A stretch of 39,940 nucleotides of DNA from Sulfurimonas sp. SAG-AH-194-L11 (GTDB taxonomy: Bacteria > Campylobacterota > Campylobacteria > Campylobacterales > Sulfurimonadaceae). The DNA lies in contig NZ_JAEMVB010000016.1 in NCBI RefSeq assembly GCF_029215995.1, positions 1-39,940 of the forward strand, given 5' to 3'. The stretch's first letter is position 1; each line of letters begins with the position of its first letter. This document shows positions 8,523 to 16,934 of the stretch, one piece after another. Both the position numbers and the translations under genes were made by a program. The notes beneath the pieces are model-generated. The model worked only from the letters and a program-made list of their open reading frames with translations, ran no database searches and was not told the DNA's origin.

Positions 8523-9278
8523 ATGTACCTAGTTGAACATTTTTACTCTATTCAAGGTGAGGGAAAGTATGTAGGGAGTCCTAGTCTTTTTTTCCGTTTT
8601 GGTGGGTGCAATATGAAATGCGAAGGTTTTGGATGCAAGGAAACAGCTAAAGATGGAACCCAAGTGCTTGGTTGTGACACTGTATATGCCGTAAACAAAG
8701 AGCACTTCTCTCATAGCTGGGTTCCCATAAGTAAAACGAGTGAGCTTTTAACTGTTTTAGAACTTTACGAACTTCCAAACGCAGTAGATATAGTACTCAC
8801 AGGTGGAGAGCCACTTATCTATGCAAATGATATAATTTTTATAAATTTTTTAGAAGTCTTAGTTAAAAATGGGCACCGTATAACATTTGAGACAAATGGT
8901 TCTCTTGATATTGACTTTATAAAATACCCTGTTTACGCAGAGTGCTTTTTTGCACTTTCAGTTAAACTGAGTAACTCACTTGAACCCTTGTCTAAACGTG
9001 TGAGAGGAGATGTTATTTATAACCTTGCCTCAAATGCTAAAGATGCTTTTTTTAAGTTTAGTATAGATTCTGAGTCGATTACTTTAGGACTTGAAGAAGA
9101 ACTAAACGAGATACTTCTGCATGCTCCAAAAACTTCTGTATATTGTATGCCAGTTGGTGGCAGTCGTGAAGAGGTAGAGAAAAACACAGAGCCACTTATA
9201 GAGTTTTGTAAGGCAAAAGGGTATAATTTTAGTGATAGGCTTCATATAAGAATTTGGGATGTAAATAAGGGTGTGTAG
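8523..9278 (+). CDS. queE: 7-carboxy-7-deazaguanine synthase, variant cluster loop
   Basis: 251 residues from ATG at 8523, chosen because AAGG at 8515-8518 is too close to the alternative GTG at 8520. Radical-SAM enzyme of queuosine/7-deazaguanine synthesis converting 6-carboxytetrahydropterin to CDG. QGEG near the N-terminus and TGGEPL are typical. Cluster cysteines are C29-X3-C33, but the Cys-Asp-Thr that usually follows after two residues occurs only at C51, with a 15-residue insertion containing an extra Cys38. The start overlaps the moaA Shine-Dalgarno region, so the two are probably co-translated. queD lies next downstream after a 94-bp structured gap. Confidence 0.92.
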   Translation: MYLVEHFYSIQGEGKYVGSPSLFFRFGGCNMKCEGFGCKETAKDGTQVLGCDTVYAVNKEHFSHSWVPISKTSELLTVLELYELPNAVDIVLTGGEPLIYANDIIFINFLEVLVKNGHRITFETNGSLDIDFIKYPVYAECFFALSVKLSNSLEPLSKRVRGDVIYNLASNAKDAFFKFSIDSESITLGLEEELNEILLHAPKTSVYCMPVGGSREEVEKNTEPLIEFCKAKGYNFSDRLHIRIWDVNKGV

Positions 9279-9356
9279 AGTCATATATTGATTCTATTTT
9301 AGAGGACAAATCCTCGCTTTGCTCTGAGCCTCCAAAACAGAGTCAATTTATGAGTC
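9279..9356. repeat. Structured intergenic element B between queE and queD
   Basis: 9288-9305 pairs with 9329-9346 as an 18-bp imperfect stem (two mismatches, one G-U). The stem is loosely extended outward by the flanking AGTCATATA and TTTATGAGT sequences. An alternative small hairpin GAGGA-CAAA-TCCTC is at 9302-9315. CTCGCTTTGCTCTGAG follows it, resembling CTCGCTTGCACCGCTGAG in element A. Begins immediately after the queE stop. Confidence 0.45.
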
Positions 9357-9372
9357 ATAAAAGGGATAAAGA

Positions 9373-9954
9373 GTGATTATACGTAAACAGTTTAAGTTCG
9401 AGAATGCTCATATTGTTAGAGGATGTTCTAGTGTGAAGTGTCGTAGTTCAGTACATGGACACTCTTACATAGTAGAACTTCTTTTTGAGTCCAACTTTTT
9501 AGATAATGGACAGATGGTATATGACTTTGGATTGATGAAGCAAAATATGAAAGACTTAGTAGAGTCTTTTGACCATGCTATCACCCTTTGGAGTAAGGAT
9601 GAAAAATCTTACATCGAAGATATGAAAAAGCACTCTGTCAGATGGGTTGAACTTCCTGTTTCTCCATCAGCTGAACAGTTTTCCCGTGTTATATTTGTAA
9701 TGATAGATACACTTTTAAAGCTTACTTCTACACTTAATGGTGAAAAAGAGGTGAAACTAAACTCAGTTATAGTTCATGAGACAGCAACAGGTTATGCACA
9801 GTGTTTTGTAGATGATGCGTACTCAAAAGCTATGGGAGAACTACACCTAGAAGAGATTATATTTTCAGAAGAAGTGTTAAATGACTTTAATGACTCTAAA
9901 CTCTTAGAAAAAATGATAGCGGGTGAACGCTTCATTAATCCTAAGAGTGTTTAG
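9373..9954 (+). CDS. queD: 6-carboxy-5,6,7,8-tetrahydropterin synthase
   Basis: 193 residues, longer than the ~120 of E. coli QueD; the extra length includes a helical C-terminal tail. Starts at GTG with AAGGG seven bases upstream (9361-9365). Zinc-binding histidines are visible in ENAHIV and SVHGHSY; the catalytic Cys candidate is CSSVKC just before HGH; FDHAITLW and HETATGYAQC complete the 6-PTPS fold. It converts 7,8-dihydroneopterin triphosphate to 6-carboxytetrahydropterin, the substrate of the QueE encoded just upstream. Confidence 0.93.
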   Translation: MIIRKQFKFENAHIVRGCSSVKCRSSVHGHSYIVELLFESNFLDNGQMVYDFGLMKQNMKDLVESFDHAITLWSKDEKSYIEDMKKHSVRWVELPVSPSAEQFSRVIFVMIDTLLKLTSTLNGEKEVKLNSVIVHETATGYAQCFVDDAYSKAMGELHLEEIIFSEEVLNDFNDSKLLEKMIAGERFINPKSV

Positions 9955-9959
9955 AGTAG

Positions 9960-11681
9960 ATGCAAGCACTTAGAAGCCTACTCCTTAAGTATCCACAAAC
10001 TTCACTCATTTTTCTCATTACACTCACATATCTTTACTTTATGTTAGATATGTACTTACCAACTACGGGTGATCAAAAGACTTACATTGCACAGGCTTTA
10101 GAGATGCACCGTGATGGACACTGGTTTATACAGACACTCTTTAATGAGCCTGATTACTACAAGGGTCCTCTTCATTTTATCCTTTTGAGAGTCGGTTTTA
10201 TACTCTTTGGTACACATAGTATGTTTGCACTGGTGTATATGAACTTTTTTGGACTGATACTCTTAGCCATCTTGCTTTTTAGGTTTTTTAAAACTTCACT
10301 AAATGACAAAGGCTGGGCTTTCTTTTATGCTTTGAGTGTAGTACTAAGTGTTGGCGTTTACTCTCACTCTTTTGCCTCACAGATGGAAGTTGAACTTGTA
10401 ATTTTATATGGGGTGACACTCTACCTTTTAGATAAGGCAGATAGGGATACAAGTCTGAGTAATTTACTACTATTATGGGGTGTAATAGGGCTAGCAGGCT
10501 GGTTAAAGTCTCCTGCATATAGCCTCTTTTTAGGCTTGAGTGTTTTACTCTACTGGGTTCTTACTTCTCAGATAAAGAGACGTTTAGTAGAGTGTAAAAA
10601 TTACACAGCAATAGCCTTTGGTATTGCCATAGCTATAGCAGGCTATCTGCCAATTCTTATCTATGATGGCGACACTTTCATAAATAGTTATATTCTCAGG
10701 GAGTCTTTGAGTAAAGGTGCCAATGGTGTACCTTGGACTACTGCATTTTTTCCAATTTTTACCTACTTTTTAGCACCTTTTATGTTTGTAGCAATTTTTT
10801 CGTATCTTCTTGCTTTATATAAAACAGTTTTTAAAAAGAAAAATATTTTAAATGATGAAGAGAGAAGAGTTATCAAACTAGGAGTTGCATTATCAGCTCC
10901 TACACTTCTGTTCTTTACTTTTCATCCCTACCGTGGTGATATTTATGCTCTACCAATTGTAAGCGCGACTATGCTCATGGCATATATATTTTTTCGTGCC
11001 TATTTAAAAGAGTATGAGAGAGTCTTTATCTTTTTAATGCGTTTGAGCTCCTATGTACTCTCCCTTATTCCATTGCTTGTTATAGCTCTGTACCTGCGTT
11101 TATCACCTATGCCTGAGTGGTGGTCACCAGCTCTTTTCCCTTTGGCACTTTTCACCCTCATTTTTACTTTATGGTTTGTTCATAGGGAGAGCAAAAAGGT
11201 TTTATCTGAGTCTCCTTTACTCCTGAGTATTGCATTTATTCCTCTACTCTTGACATTAAGCTTGATGCTACAGAGTTTTGGAAAAGGTGAGATGGTAGGT
11301 CTACAAGAGTATGTCAAAATAAACAAGATAAAAAAAACTTTAGGCGATTATAATCTTTATAAAAACTACTGGAATCAGTATGGTGCACTTAACTTCTGGG
11401 CGGGTGTTGCTGTTGTTGGGATTTTTACTCCAATGGAACTAGAACTTTTTATAAAGGATGGAGGTTCTGTAATAGTAGAGGGTGATGGTAGACTCAAAGA
11501 GTTCAAGCAGAATCTTCCAGAGGAGTTAAGTCTCAAAGATTTTGATATTTATATCTGGAAACGTTGGTTAACACATGGGAAAGGACCCAATGGTGAGAGT
11601 AAGTTTGTAGAGTATTTTAAGTCTAAAAATATTGCAGATATTCAAAAAAACTACTATATTTTAAAACTAAAGGGAGACTAG
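9960..11681 (+). CDS. ArnT/PMT-like membrane glycosyltransferase
   Basis: 573 residues. About a dozen membrane segments follow a first periplasmic loop with TTGDQKTYIAQA and a conserved aromatic/proline block (EPDYYKGPLHF), the layout of GT-C glycosyltransferases such as ArnT (GT83). A soluble C-terminal domain (~455-573) follows. Such enzymes transfer a sugar from a polyprenyl phosphate donor to a lipid or protein acceptor on the outer face of the inner membrane. Donor and acceptor cannot be read from sequence, so arnT is not assigned. Starts 5 bp after queD; its last 15 bp overlap the convergent moeA. Confidence 0.85.
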   Translation: MQALRSLLLKYPQTSLIFLITLTYLYFMLDMYLPTTGDQKTYIAQALEMHRDGHWFIQTLFNEPDYYKGPLHFILLRVGFILFGTHSMFALVYMNFFGLILLAILLFRFFKTSLNDKGWAFFYALSVVLSVGVYSHSFASQMEVELVILYGVTLYLLDKADRDTSLSNLLLLWGVIGLAGWLKSPAYSLFLGLSVLLYWVLTSQIKRRLVECKNYTAIAFGIAIAIAGYLPILIYDGDTFINSYILRESLSKGANGVPWTTAFFPIFTYFLAPFMFVAIFSYLLALYKTVFKKKNILNDEERRVIKLGVALSAPTLLFFTFHPYRGDIYALPIVSATMLMAYIFFRAYLKEYERVFIFLMRLSSYVLSLIPLLVIALYLRLSPMPEWWSPALFPLALFTLIFTLWFVHRESKKVLSESPLLLSIAFIPLLLTLSLMLQSFGKGEMVGLQEYVKINKIKKTLGDYNLYKNYWNQYGALNFWAGVAVVGIFTPMELELFIKDGGSVIVEGDGRLKEFKQNLPEELSLKDFDIYIWKRWLTHGKGPNGESKFVEYFKSKNIADIQKNYYILKLKGD

Positions 11682-12887
11682 ACTTTTATACTCTGCTGAT
11701 GTGAAATTAAACTTTGTGCTTATAACTTTTACATCACTCTCTTGTGCTAAACTTTTACAAGATTCATCAATCATTATATAGCTATTTGCATAGCCTAGAG
11801 GTGAGACCATACCGGGTGCAAAATGCTCACAAGGTGTAAAAAACTCTCCATCAAAAACACCTGGTATTAAAGAACGACGTCCCCCTCGAACTCCATAATC
11901 ACTCTTCATTTTAGCCTTTATGGGATTTGTAAACTTACTTGTTGCACCGCTTAATGCACGAATAATACTTGTTCCAAAAATCTCAAAATTGAGTGCAGCT
12001 GCTAAAGGGTTTCCTGGAAGGTTTAGGATGAGTGTTTCACCAATTTTTCCAAAAGTGGTTGGTTTTCCAGGTTTTATATCTATCTTATCAAAAAATATTG
12101 TATAGCCAAATGCACCAAAGGCCTCTTTTGTAAAGTCAGCATCACCAACACTAACACCACCACTAGTTATAACAAGGTCACACTCTAAGGCACTCTTTAT
12201 ATGCAAGATTAAATCTTCTAAGGTGTCTTGTGCTGTTCCTATAAACTCGACCTCACATCCTAGCTCCTCGGCCCGTGCAAGAAGTGTTGGTGTATTTGTA
12301 TTGTAAAGTTGATAAGAAGTTACTTGCTCAAAGTGCATCTTTAGCTCATTTCCTGAAGCAAAAAGAGCTACACGAGGAGCTTTATGTACTTTTATATGAC
12401 TTATACCTTGAGATGCTAGAAGTGTAATTTGGTGTGCATTTATTGTATCACCTGCATGTAAAAGAGGGGTCTCTTTTTTGATATCTTCTCCTGCTAAACG
12501 TATATGACGACTTATGGTAAGGTTGTGAGGGAGTGTAACACCATCTTGCGTTGTCTCTAATATATCTTCAATAGGAACTATACACTGTGTTCCTAAAGGA
12601 ATCTTTGCACCTGTCATTATTTTTATAGCACAACCTGCACGAAGAACTCCATCAAAATTATCTCCAGCAAAGATAGTAGTCTCGACTTTGACACTTTTGC
12701 CTGAGTCTTCAACTTTAACAGCATAGCCATCCATAGCAGAGTTATCAAAGGGTGGTAGGTTGTGTGTAGCTATAACATTTTGTGCAAGTATATACCCTAA
12801 ACACTGCTCTATTGGTAAAATTTGAAGTGATGTTTTTTTAACATTTGTATAGATGAGTTCAAGTGCTTTTTCAACGCTAATGGCCAT
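11667..12887 (-). CDS. moeA: Molybdopterin molybdenumtransferase (first MoeA)
   Basis: 406 residues with the four MoeA domains. FDNSAMDGYAV near residue 50, the MoCF-binding domain with ASGNELK, NTNTPTLLARAEELG and SGGVSVGDADF (~170-255), then PGKPTTFG and LPGNPLAAALNFE. It inserts molybdate (or tungstate) into adenylylated molybdopterin. AAAGGA precedes the ATG and a minus-strand TATAAT (RC of 12917-12922) lies about 30 bp upstream. A second MoeA at 13685-14908 is only moderately similar, suggesting separate metal or target preferences. Confidence 0.95.
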   Translation of the reverse strand: MAISVEKALELIYTNVKKTSLQILPIEQCLGYILAQNVIATHNLPPFDNSAMDGYAVKVEDSGKSVKVETTIFAGDNFDGVLRAGCAIKIMTGAKIPLGTQCIVPIEDILETTQDGVTLPHNLTISRHIRLAGEDIKKETPLLHAGDTINAHQITLLASQGISHIKVHKAPRVALFASGNELKMHFEQVTSYQLYNTNTPTLLARAEELGCEVEFIGTAQDTLEDLILHIKSALECDLVITSGGVSVGDADFTKEAFGAFGYTIFFDKIDIKPGKPTTFGKIGETLILNLPGNPLAAALNFEIFGTSIIRALSGATSKFTNPIKAKMKSDYGVRGGRRSLIPGVFDGEFFTPCEHFAPGMVSPLGYANSYIMIDESCKSLAQESDVKVISTKFNFTSAEYKSLVSL

Positions 12888-12916
12888 AGTGTATATCCTT
12901 TATCTTTTATAGGTTT

Positions 12917-12922
12917 ATTATA
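12917..12922 (-). promoter_or_regulatory. -10 box of moeA (minus strand)
   Basis: ATTATA on the plus strand reads TATAAT on the minus strand, 30 bp upstream of the moeA ATG and divergent from the moaD promoter. Confidence 0.5.
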
Positions 12923-12972
12923 TTGTTTTTTTCTTAAACATAGTTCTCATAAAATCCTTAGTATTTCTTAGA

Positions 12973-12978
12973 TATAAT
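12973..12978 (+). promoter_or_regulatory. -10 box of moaD-moaE-moeA2
   Basis: TATAAT in CTTAGATATAATC, 30 bp before the moaD ATG; AGGA provides the ribosome site just before the start. Confidence 0.55.
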
Positions 12979-13008
12979 CATTATTATAGTTATAAATAGG
13001 AAATTATT

Positions 13009-13230
13009 ATGGTAAGAGTTGAATTTTTAGGACCTATACAAAAAGAAGCACTAGAGTTAGATATTAACAACTTAAATGAATTAGCGAAAATACTCCAAGC
13101 AGATGCGGAGGTGAGTGACTGGTTAGAGTCTTGTGCTGTAGCACTTAATGACACACTTGTTACTTCACTCGAAGCAGCACTTAAAGATGGTGATAAAATA
13201 TCTCTTCTTCCTCCTGTTTGTGGTGGTTAA
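13009..13230 (+). CDS. moaD: Molybdopterin synthase small subunit
   Basis: 73 residues, ubiquitin-like ThiS/MoaD fold, ending in the obligatory Gly-Gly (LLPPVCGG). The C-terminal glycine is adenylylated and converted to a thiocarboxylate that supplies the dithiolene sulfurs. It pairs with MoaE, whose gene starts 3 bp after its stop. No moeB-like activator is in the window. Confidence 0.95.
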   Translation: MVRVEFLGPIQKEALELDINNLNELAKILQADAEVSDWLESCAVALNDTLVTSLEAALKDGDKISLLPPVCGG

Positions 13231-13233
13231 GTC

Positions 13234-13671
13234 GTGCTCAGTTTATATAATGGTTCTTTAAATGTTCCCACTATACTAAAAGAGTGGTATGAAGAAGAAA
13301 GTGAGAGTAATTATGGCGCCTATATCCCTTTTGTGGGGACGGTTAGAAGTGAAGATGGCATAGATGGTCTGAGTTTTGATGTTTATGAGCCAATACTTGA
13401 GTCATGGTTTAAAGCATGGCAGGAAAAAGCAAAGCTAAAAGGTGCAAAAATAAAAATGGCACACTCAAAAGGTGATGTAATGCTACATGAGTCTTCATAT
13501 ATAGCCGCAGTTTTTTCACCTAAACGCAGAGTGGCGTTAGAGTTTATAGACTCTTTTGTTGAGGATTTTAAAGCAAGTGCTCCTATCTGGAAGTACGACT
13601 TAAAAGATGGACAACGCATTTATGCAAAAGACCGTTCTACTGCAATTAGTGGCAGTGGATTATTAGCTTGA
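13234..13671 (+). CDS. moaE: Molybdopterin synthase catalytic subunit
   Basis: 145 residues, GTG start. FVGTVR near the N-terminus, HSKGDV and SPKRRVALEFIDSFVEDFK, then the conserved APIWKYD with the active-site Lys. It joins MoaD in a heterotetramer that converts cyclic pyranopterin monophosphate to molybdopterin. The 3-bp gap to moaD and a 13-bp gap to moeA2 mark one operon. Confidence 0.95.
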   Translation: MLSLYNGSLNVPTILKEWYEEESESNYGAYIPFVGTVRSEDGIDGLSFDVYEPILESWFKAWQEKAKLKGAKIKMAHSKGDVMLHESSYIAAVFSPKRRVALEFIDSFVEDFKASAPIWKYDLKDGQRIYAKDRSTAISGSGLLA

Positions 13672-13684
13672 GAGGAGTAGCGTA

Positions 13685-14908
13685 ATGGAATTATTATCGT
13701 ATGAGACAAGTCAAAATATGTTGGATTTACTTTCTGTAAATTCAAGTAGATATGAGAGAGTACCACTTAGTAGTGCACTTGGACGTATACTTGCAGAGGA
13801 TATAGTAGCTGAGTTTAATGATCCTCAGTTCCCTACGGCTTCTATGGATGGTTATGCACTAAAACATGAAGATTTACAACTAGGTACTTTAACTGTGTTG
13901 GGCGATAATCCTGCAGGACATGATGAGACAAGAACATTAAAGAGTGGGGAGTGTATAAAAACATTTACAGGTTCTATGATGCCTAGTGGTGCAGATACAC
14001 TCATACAGATAGAAAATGTTGATTTTAAAGATGGACAGATTAGTATCACACAAGAGGTACCCTTAGCAAACGCAGTGAGACCAGTAGGTGAAGGTTATCG
14101 TTCAGGCGATATACTTATCACTAAGGGAACAAAGATTGCTTTTGCAGAGATAGGTGTAATGGCAGGACTCAACCAAGTGATGGTAAAGGTTGCAATCCGC
14201 CCACGGGTAGCAGTGATAGCTACAGGAAGTGAGATTTTAGATTTAGGGGAAAACTCAGATAATCCTGCCCAAATACGAAGCTCAAACAACTACACGCTAG
14301 CAGCTCTATTTGAGCAAGCCGGTGCTGAGGTTATACAGCTTGGAACTGCCCCCGATAATAAAGATGAGATAATGCAAACATTCCAGACGGCATTAGAGTC
14401 TGCTGATATTTTAGTAAGTACTGGTGGCGTTAGTGTTGGTGATTATGATTTTGTAAAAGATATAGTACCGCGTTTAGGTGCTGAAGTTGTTTACAAAGGT
14501 GTAGGTATCAAACCGGGTCGCCATATTATGGTCGCACAAAAAGAAGAGAAGTTTGTTTTAGCCCTTCCAGGTTTTGCATACTCTTCAACAGTTACGGCAA
14601 TTTTGTATGTATTGCCCTTAGTCGCGAAGATGTTAGGTAGAGATAAAGCATATACAACAGTGGCAGCTAAACTCTCAAGTGACTTTACAAAAAGAAGCCG
14701 TTTTACGGAGTTTACAGCTTGTAATGTCACTGTAGAAGATGGGGAATACTTTGTAAATTTTGAGGGTAAAAAAGTAGGGAGTTCAGCTATACTTGTTAAT
14801 ATGTTAAATGAGTCGGCTTTAATGATAGCTGGAGAGGAAGATAAGTTCTTAGAAGCTGGAACTTATGTTAATGTAATCTTGTTACATTCTTGTTACATTA
14901 AATCATAG
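13685..14908 (+). CDS. Second MoeA paralogue
   Basis: 407 residues, strong ribosome site GAGGAG ending ten bases before the ATG. Domain order as in MoeA: FPTASMDGYAL (~56-66), ATGSEIL, RSSNNYTLAALFEQAG, STGGVSVGDYDFV, and PGRHIMVA. LPGFAYSSTV replaces the LPGNPxAA motif of the first MoeA, so the two are clearly distinct paralogues. The C-terminus ends with an imperfectly conserved tail encoded by a tandem 11-bp repeat. Likely a molybdenumtransferase with another substrate preference, for example tungstate; that is inference. Confidence 0.88.
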   Translation: MELLSYETSQNMLDLLSVNSSRYERVPLSSALGRILAEDIVAEFNDPQFPTASMDGYALKHEDLQLGTLTVLGDNPAGHDETRTLKSGECIKTFTGSMMPSGADTLIQIENVDFKDGQISITQEVPLANAVRPVGEGYRSGDILITKGTKIAFAEIGVMAGLNQVMVKVAIRPRVAVIATGSEILDLGENSDNPAQIRSSNNYTLAALFEQAGAEVIQLGTAPDNKDEIMQTFQTALESADILVSTGGVSVGDYDFVKDIVPRLGAEVVYKGVGIKPGRHIMVAQKEEKFVLALPGFAYSSTVTAILYVLPLVAKMLGRDKAYTTVAAKLSSDFTKRSRFTEFTACNVTVEDGEYFVNFEGKKVGSSAILVNMLNESALMIAGEEDKFLEAGTYVNVILLHSCYIKS

Positions 14909-14933
14909 TTTATAATATTTTTCTATAAACTAT
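14905..14933 (+). terminator. AT-rich hairpin after the second moeA
   Basis: ATAGTTTATA pairs perfectly with TATAAACTAT around a 9-base loop and includes the stop codon. No downstream U-tract, and the stem is AT-only apart from one pair, so its strength as a terminator is doubtful. Confidence 0.35.
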
Positions 14934-14965
14934 AGAATACTCACTAGTAACTCACTATTAATTGG

Positions 14966-14971
14966 TATTAT
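14966..14971 (+). promoter_or_regulatory. Possible -10 box of the comEA-pel operon
   Basis: TATTAT in TTGGTATTATTAAAAAT, 21 bp before the ATG at 14993, with AAAAGGA as ribosome site. No other promoter candidate stands out before the 20.8-kb pel array. No binding site for a known Pel regulator could be recognised. Confidence 0.35.
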
Positions 14972-14992
14972 TAAAAATAAAAAAGGAACTAT

Positions 14993-15259
14993 ATGAAAGT
15001 TTTATTAGGATTATTGCTCTTAGTGAGTTTAGTATTTAGTGCGGTAGATTTAAATACAGCATCGTTTGAGGAACTTGTTGAGTTAAAAGGTATCGGAAAG
15101 AAAAAAGCAAAAAAGATTTTGAAGTACCGAAAAAAGCACTGTTTTAAATCTGTAAAAGAACTTAAAAAAGTGAAGGGTATTGGAAAGAAAAAAGCGAAAA
15201 AAATTATTAAAAAGAATAAAAAGAATATAGTCACTAGCGAATGTAGAAGCGAAGAATAA
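14993..15259 (+). CDS. Exported helix-hairpin-helix (ComEA-like) DNA-binding protein
   Basis: 88 residues. Signal peptide MKVLLGLLLLVSLVFSAV, then a ComEA-type HhH2 domain: DLNTASFEELVELKGIG and a second hairpin with the same GIGKKKAKKI sequence, ending in a strongly basic tail. Two cysteines (HCFKS, SECRS) could form a disulfide in the periplasm. ComEA binds incoming double-stranded DNA in natural transformation, and this protein could do the same. Its position 4 bp before cotH at the head of the pel array also allows a role in holding DNA near the matrix. Family assignment is firm, role uncertain. Confidence 0.88.
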   Translation: MKVLLGLLLLVSLVFSAVDLNTASFEELVELKGIGKKKAKKILKYRKKHCFKSVKELKKVKGIGKKKAKKIIKKNKKNIVTSECRSEE

Positions 15260-15263
15260 TTTT

Positions 15264-16934
15264 ATGAGGCAGGTAGTTTTCTTCTCATTTTTACTTTTGT
15301 TGCTAAATGCTTGTGGAAGCTATAATGAGAAGAGCACTCCTTCGATAAGTGGTGCTATTGTCGATAATGCAGCTTTTTATAGTGACTTACAAGACAATGT
15401 CTTAGAAATGAATGTTTTAATTCCAAATCCAAATGATTATAACTGTGTACCTTTTGATAACACTACTGCTCCATCACGTGCATGTACACTTGAAGACATT
15501 ATTGGTGACACTGATGCAAATGATGCTTATGAACCTATTTTACATGTACAAATGAGTACTAACGATTTTATAGTTAGTAATGAAGTCATGAATGCAGAGT
15601 TTGAACAAAAAGGAAAGTCAACTAGAAATGCAGCACAAAAATCATTTCGTATAAAACTTGACTCAAAAACAAACTTATATAAACAAGAGAGAACTTTTCA
15701 GTTAAATAAACATGCTTTTGATAGATCAAGAGTACGAAATATGCTTTCATTTAGTTTTTTTAGAGAAGTACCAAACTTTACAAGTTTGCGAACACAATTT
15801 GTACATCTGAAAATAAATGGAACCTCTTATGGACTTTTTACTCATGTAGAAAAATTGGGTAGAGAGTATCTACAAAATAGGGGTTGGAATATAGATGACA
15901 ACTTGTATAAAGCACAAAATTTTGCTTTTAGATATACAAATGACTTAGCACTAACATCTAAGGGAACACCAGTAAATCAAAATGCTTTTGATAGTGTTAT
16001 TGAAGTAGAAAGAGGAAATGAACAAACAAAATTGATAGAGATGCTTAAAGCAGTTGAAAATACAACTACAGATGCTGAGTTTGAAACAGTTTTTGCAAAA
16101 TATTTTAATAGAGAAAATTATATAACATGGATGGCTATTAACCTTATTGTTGCTAACAAAGATACGGTTTCTCAAAATTTTTATCTATTAAACCCCCTAT
16201 ACTCTGATACATTTTATTTTTTACCATGGGATTACGATGGGACATCTCGTGATAATGTTAAATATGCAAAATGGGAACTTGGAATTGGAACATGGTGGGG
16301 AATACCTCTACATAAAAGATTTTTAAAAATACAAAAAAATAGAGATGATTTAGATGCTATGGTAAGAAAACTCTCTACTGAATATATTACAGTTCAAAAA
16401 GTACAAGCAAAACTTGATACGTATCGTCCTATAATAGAGCCGTATCTGACCTCTGCACCCGATAGTGGAGAACTAGATTTTAATGTATGGGAAACTGAAT
16501 TTCTCTCTTTACCCAATCGACTTTTAACAAATATAAATAATTATAAAACTGAACTTGGTGTTCCAATGCCATTTTGGCAAGCTTTTACATACGATAGAGC
16601 TACAAGTACTTTGACACTGAAGTGGGATACCTCTTATGATTTTGAAGGAGATCAAATTGTATATGACATTAAGTGTGCGGATAATTATGATTTTAATAAC
16701 TCTATAATTGAAATATACAATGCAAAAGCTGGAGTTGATTTAAATCTTACTTCATGGGGTGAAGTTAGCTACTCAAAGATTGTTCCACCCATCACGAGTG
16801 GTAAACATTTATATATGCAGGTTATAGCTAAAGAAGAAAATAATGCTAGCAGTTATCAGATAGCTTTTGATAAAGAAGTTTACGACTTAAGTGGAACGAG
16901 AAGATTTGGTTTATTGGAGTTCATAGTTGAATGA
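15264..16934 (+). CDS. CotH-family lipoprotein
   Basis: 556 residues. Lipoprotein signal with Cys17 (LNACGS). CotH motifs: KGKSTRNAAQKSFRIKLD (~115-132), a region with HLKINGTSYGLFTHVEKLG, then MAINLIVANKDTVSQNFYL and YFLPWDYDGT with paired Asp residues as in CotH metal/ATP sites. The C-terminal ~100 residues are beta-rich, perhaps a fibronectin-like module (TLTLKWDTSYDFEGDQIVYDI). CotH is an atypical kinase of spore coats; relatives are common in Gram-negative bacteria near polysaccharide genes, with unknown substrate. It overlaps the next gene by 8 bp. Not part of the classical pelABCDEFG operon. Confidence 0.87.
   Translation: MRQVVFFSFLLLLLNACGSYNEKSTPSISGAIVDNAAFYSDLQDNVLEMNVLIPNPNDYNCVPFDNTTAPSRACTLEDIIGDTDANDAYEPILHVQMSTNDFIVSNEVMNAEFEQKGKSTRNAAQKSFRIKLDSKTNLYKQERTFQLNKHAFDRSRVRNMLSFSFFREVPNFTSLRTQFVHLKINGTSYGLFTHVEKLGREYLQNRGWNIDDNLYKAQNFAFRYTNDLALTSKGTPVNQNAFDSVIEVERGNEQTKLIEMLKAVENTTTDAEFETVFAKYFNRENYITWMAINLIVANKDTVSQNFYLLNPLYSDTFYFLPWDYDGTSRDNVKYAKWELGIGTWWGIPLHKRFLKIQKNRDDLDAMVRKLSTEYITVQKVQAKLDTYRPIIEPYLTSAPDSGELDFNVWETEFLSLPNRLLTNINNYKTELGVPMPFWQAFTYDRATSTLTLKWDTSYDFEGDQIVYDIKCADNYDFNNSIIEIYNAKAGVDLNLTSWGEVSYSKIVPPITSGKHLYMQVIAKEENNASSYQIAFDKEVYDLSGTRRFGLLEFIVE

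Noticed and set aside
9960..11681. arnT (polymyxin resistance) as gene name
   Set aside because: The fold is GT-C/ArnT-like, but no other lipid A aminoarabinose gene is nearby and substrate residues cannot be judged.
14878..14899. Tandem 11-bp repeat CTTGTTACATT at the end of the second moeA
   Set aside because: Only two copies inside the coding 3' end; too short to interpret, noted in the gene entry.
14989..15234. Minus-strand 81-residue frame opposite the ComEA-like gene
   Set aside because: It is a mirror of the Lys-rich sequence (Phe-rich), without ribosome site or recognisable product.
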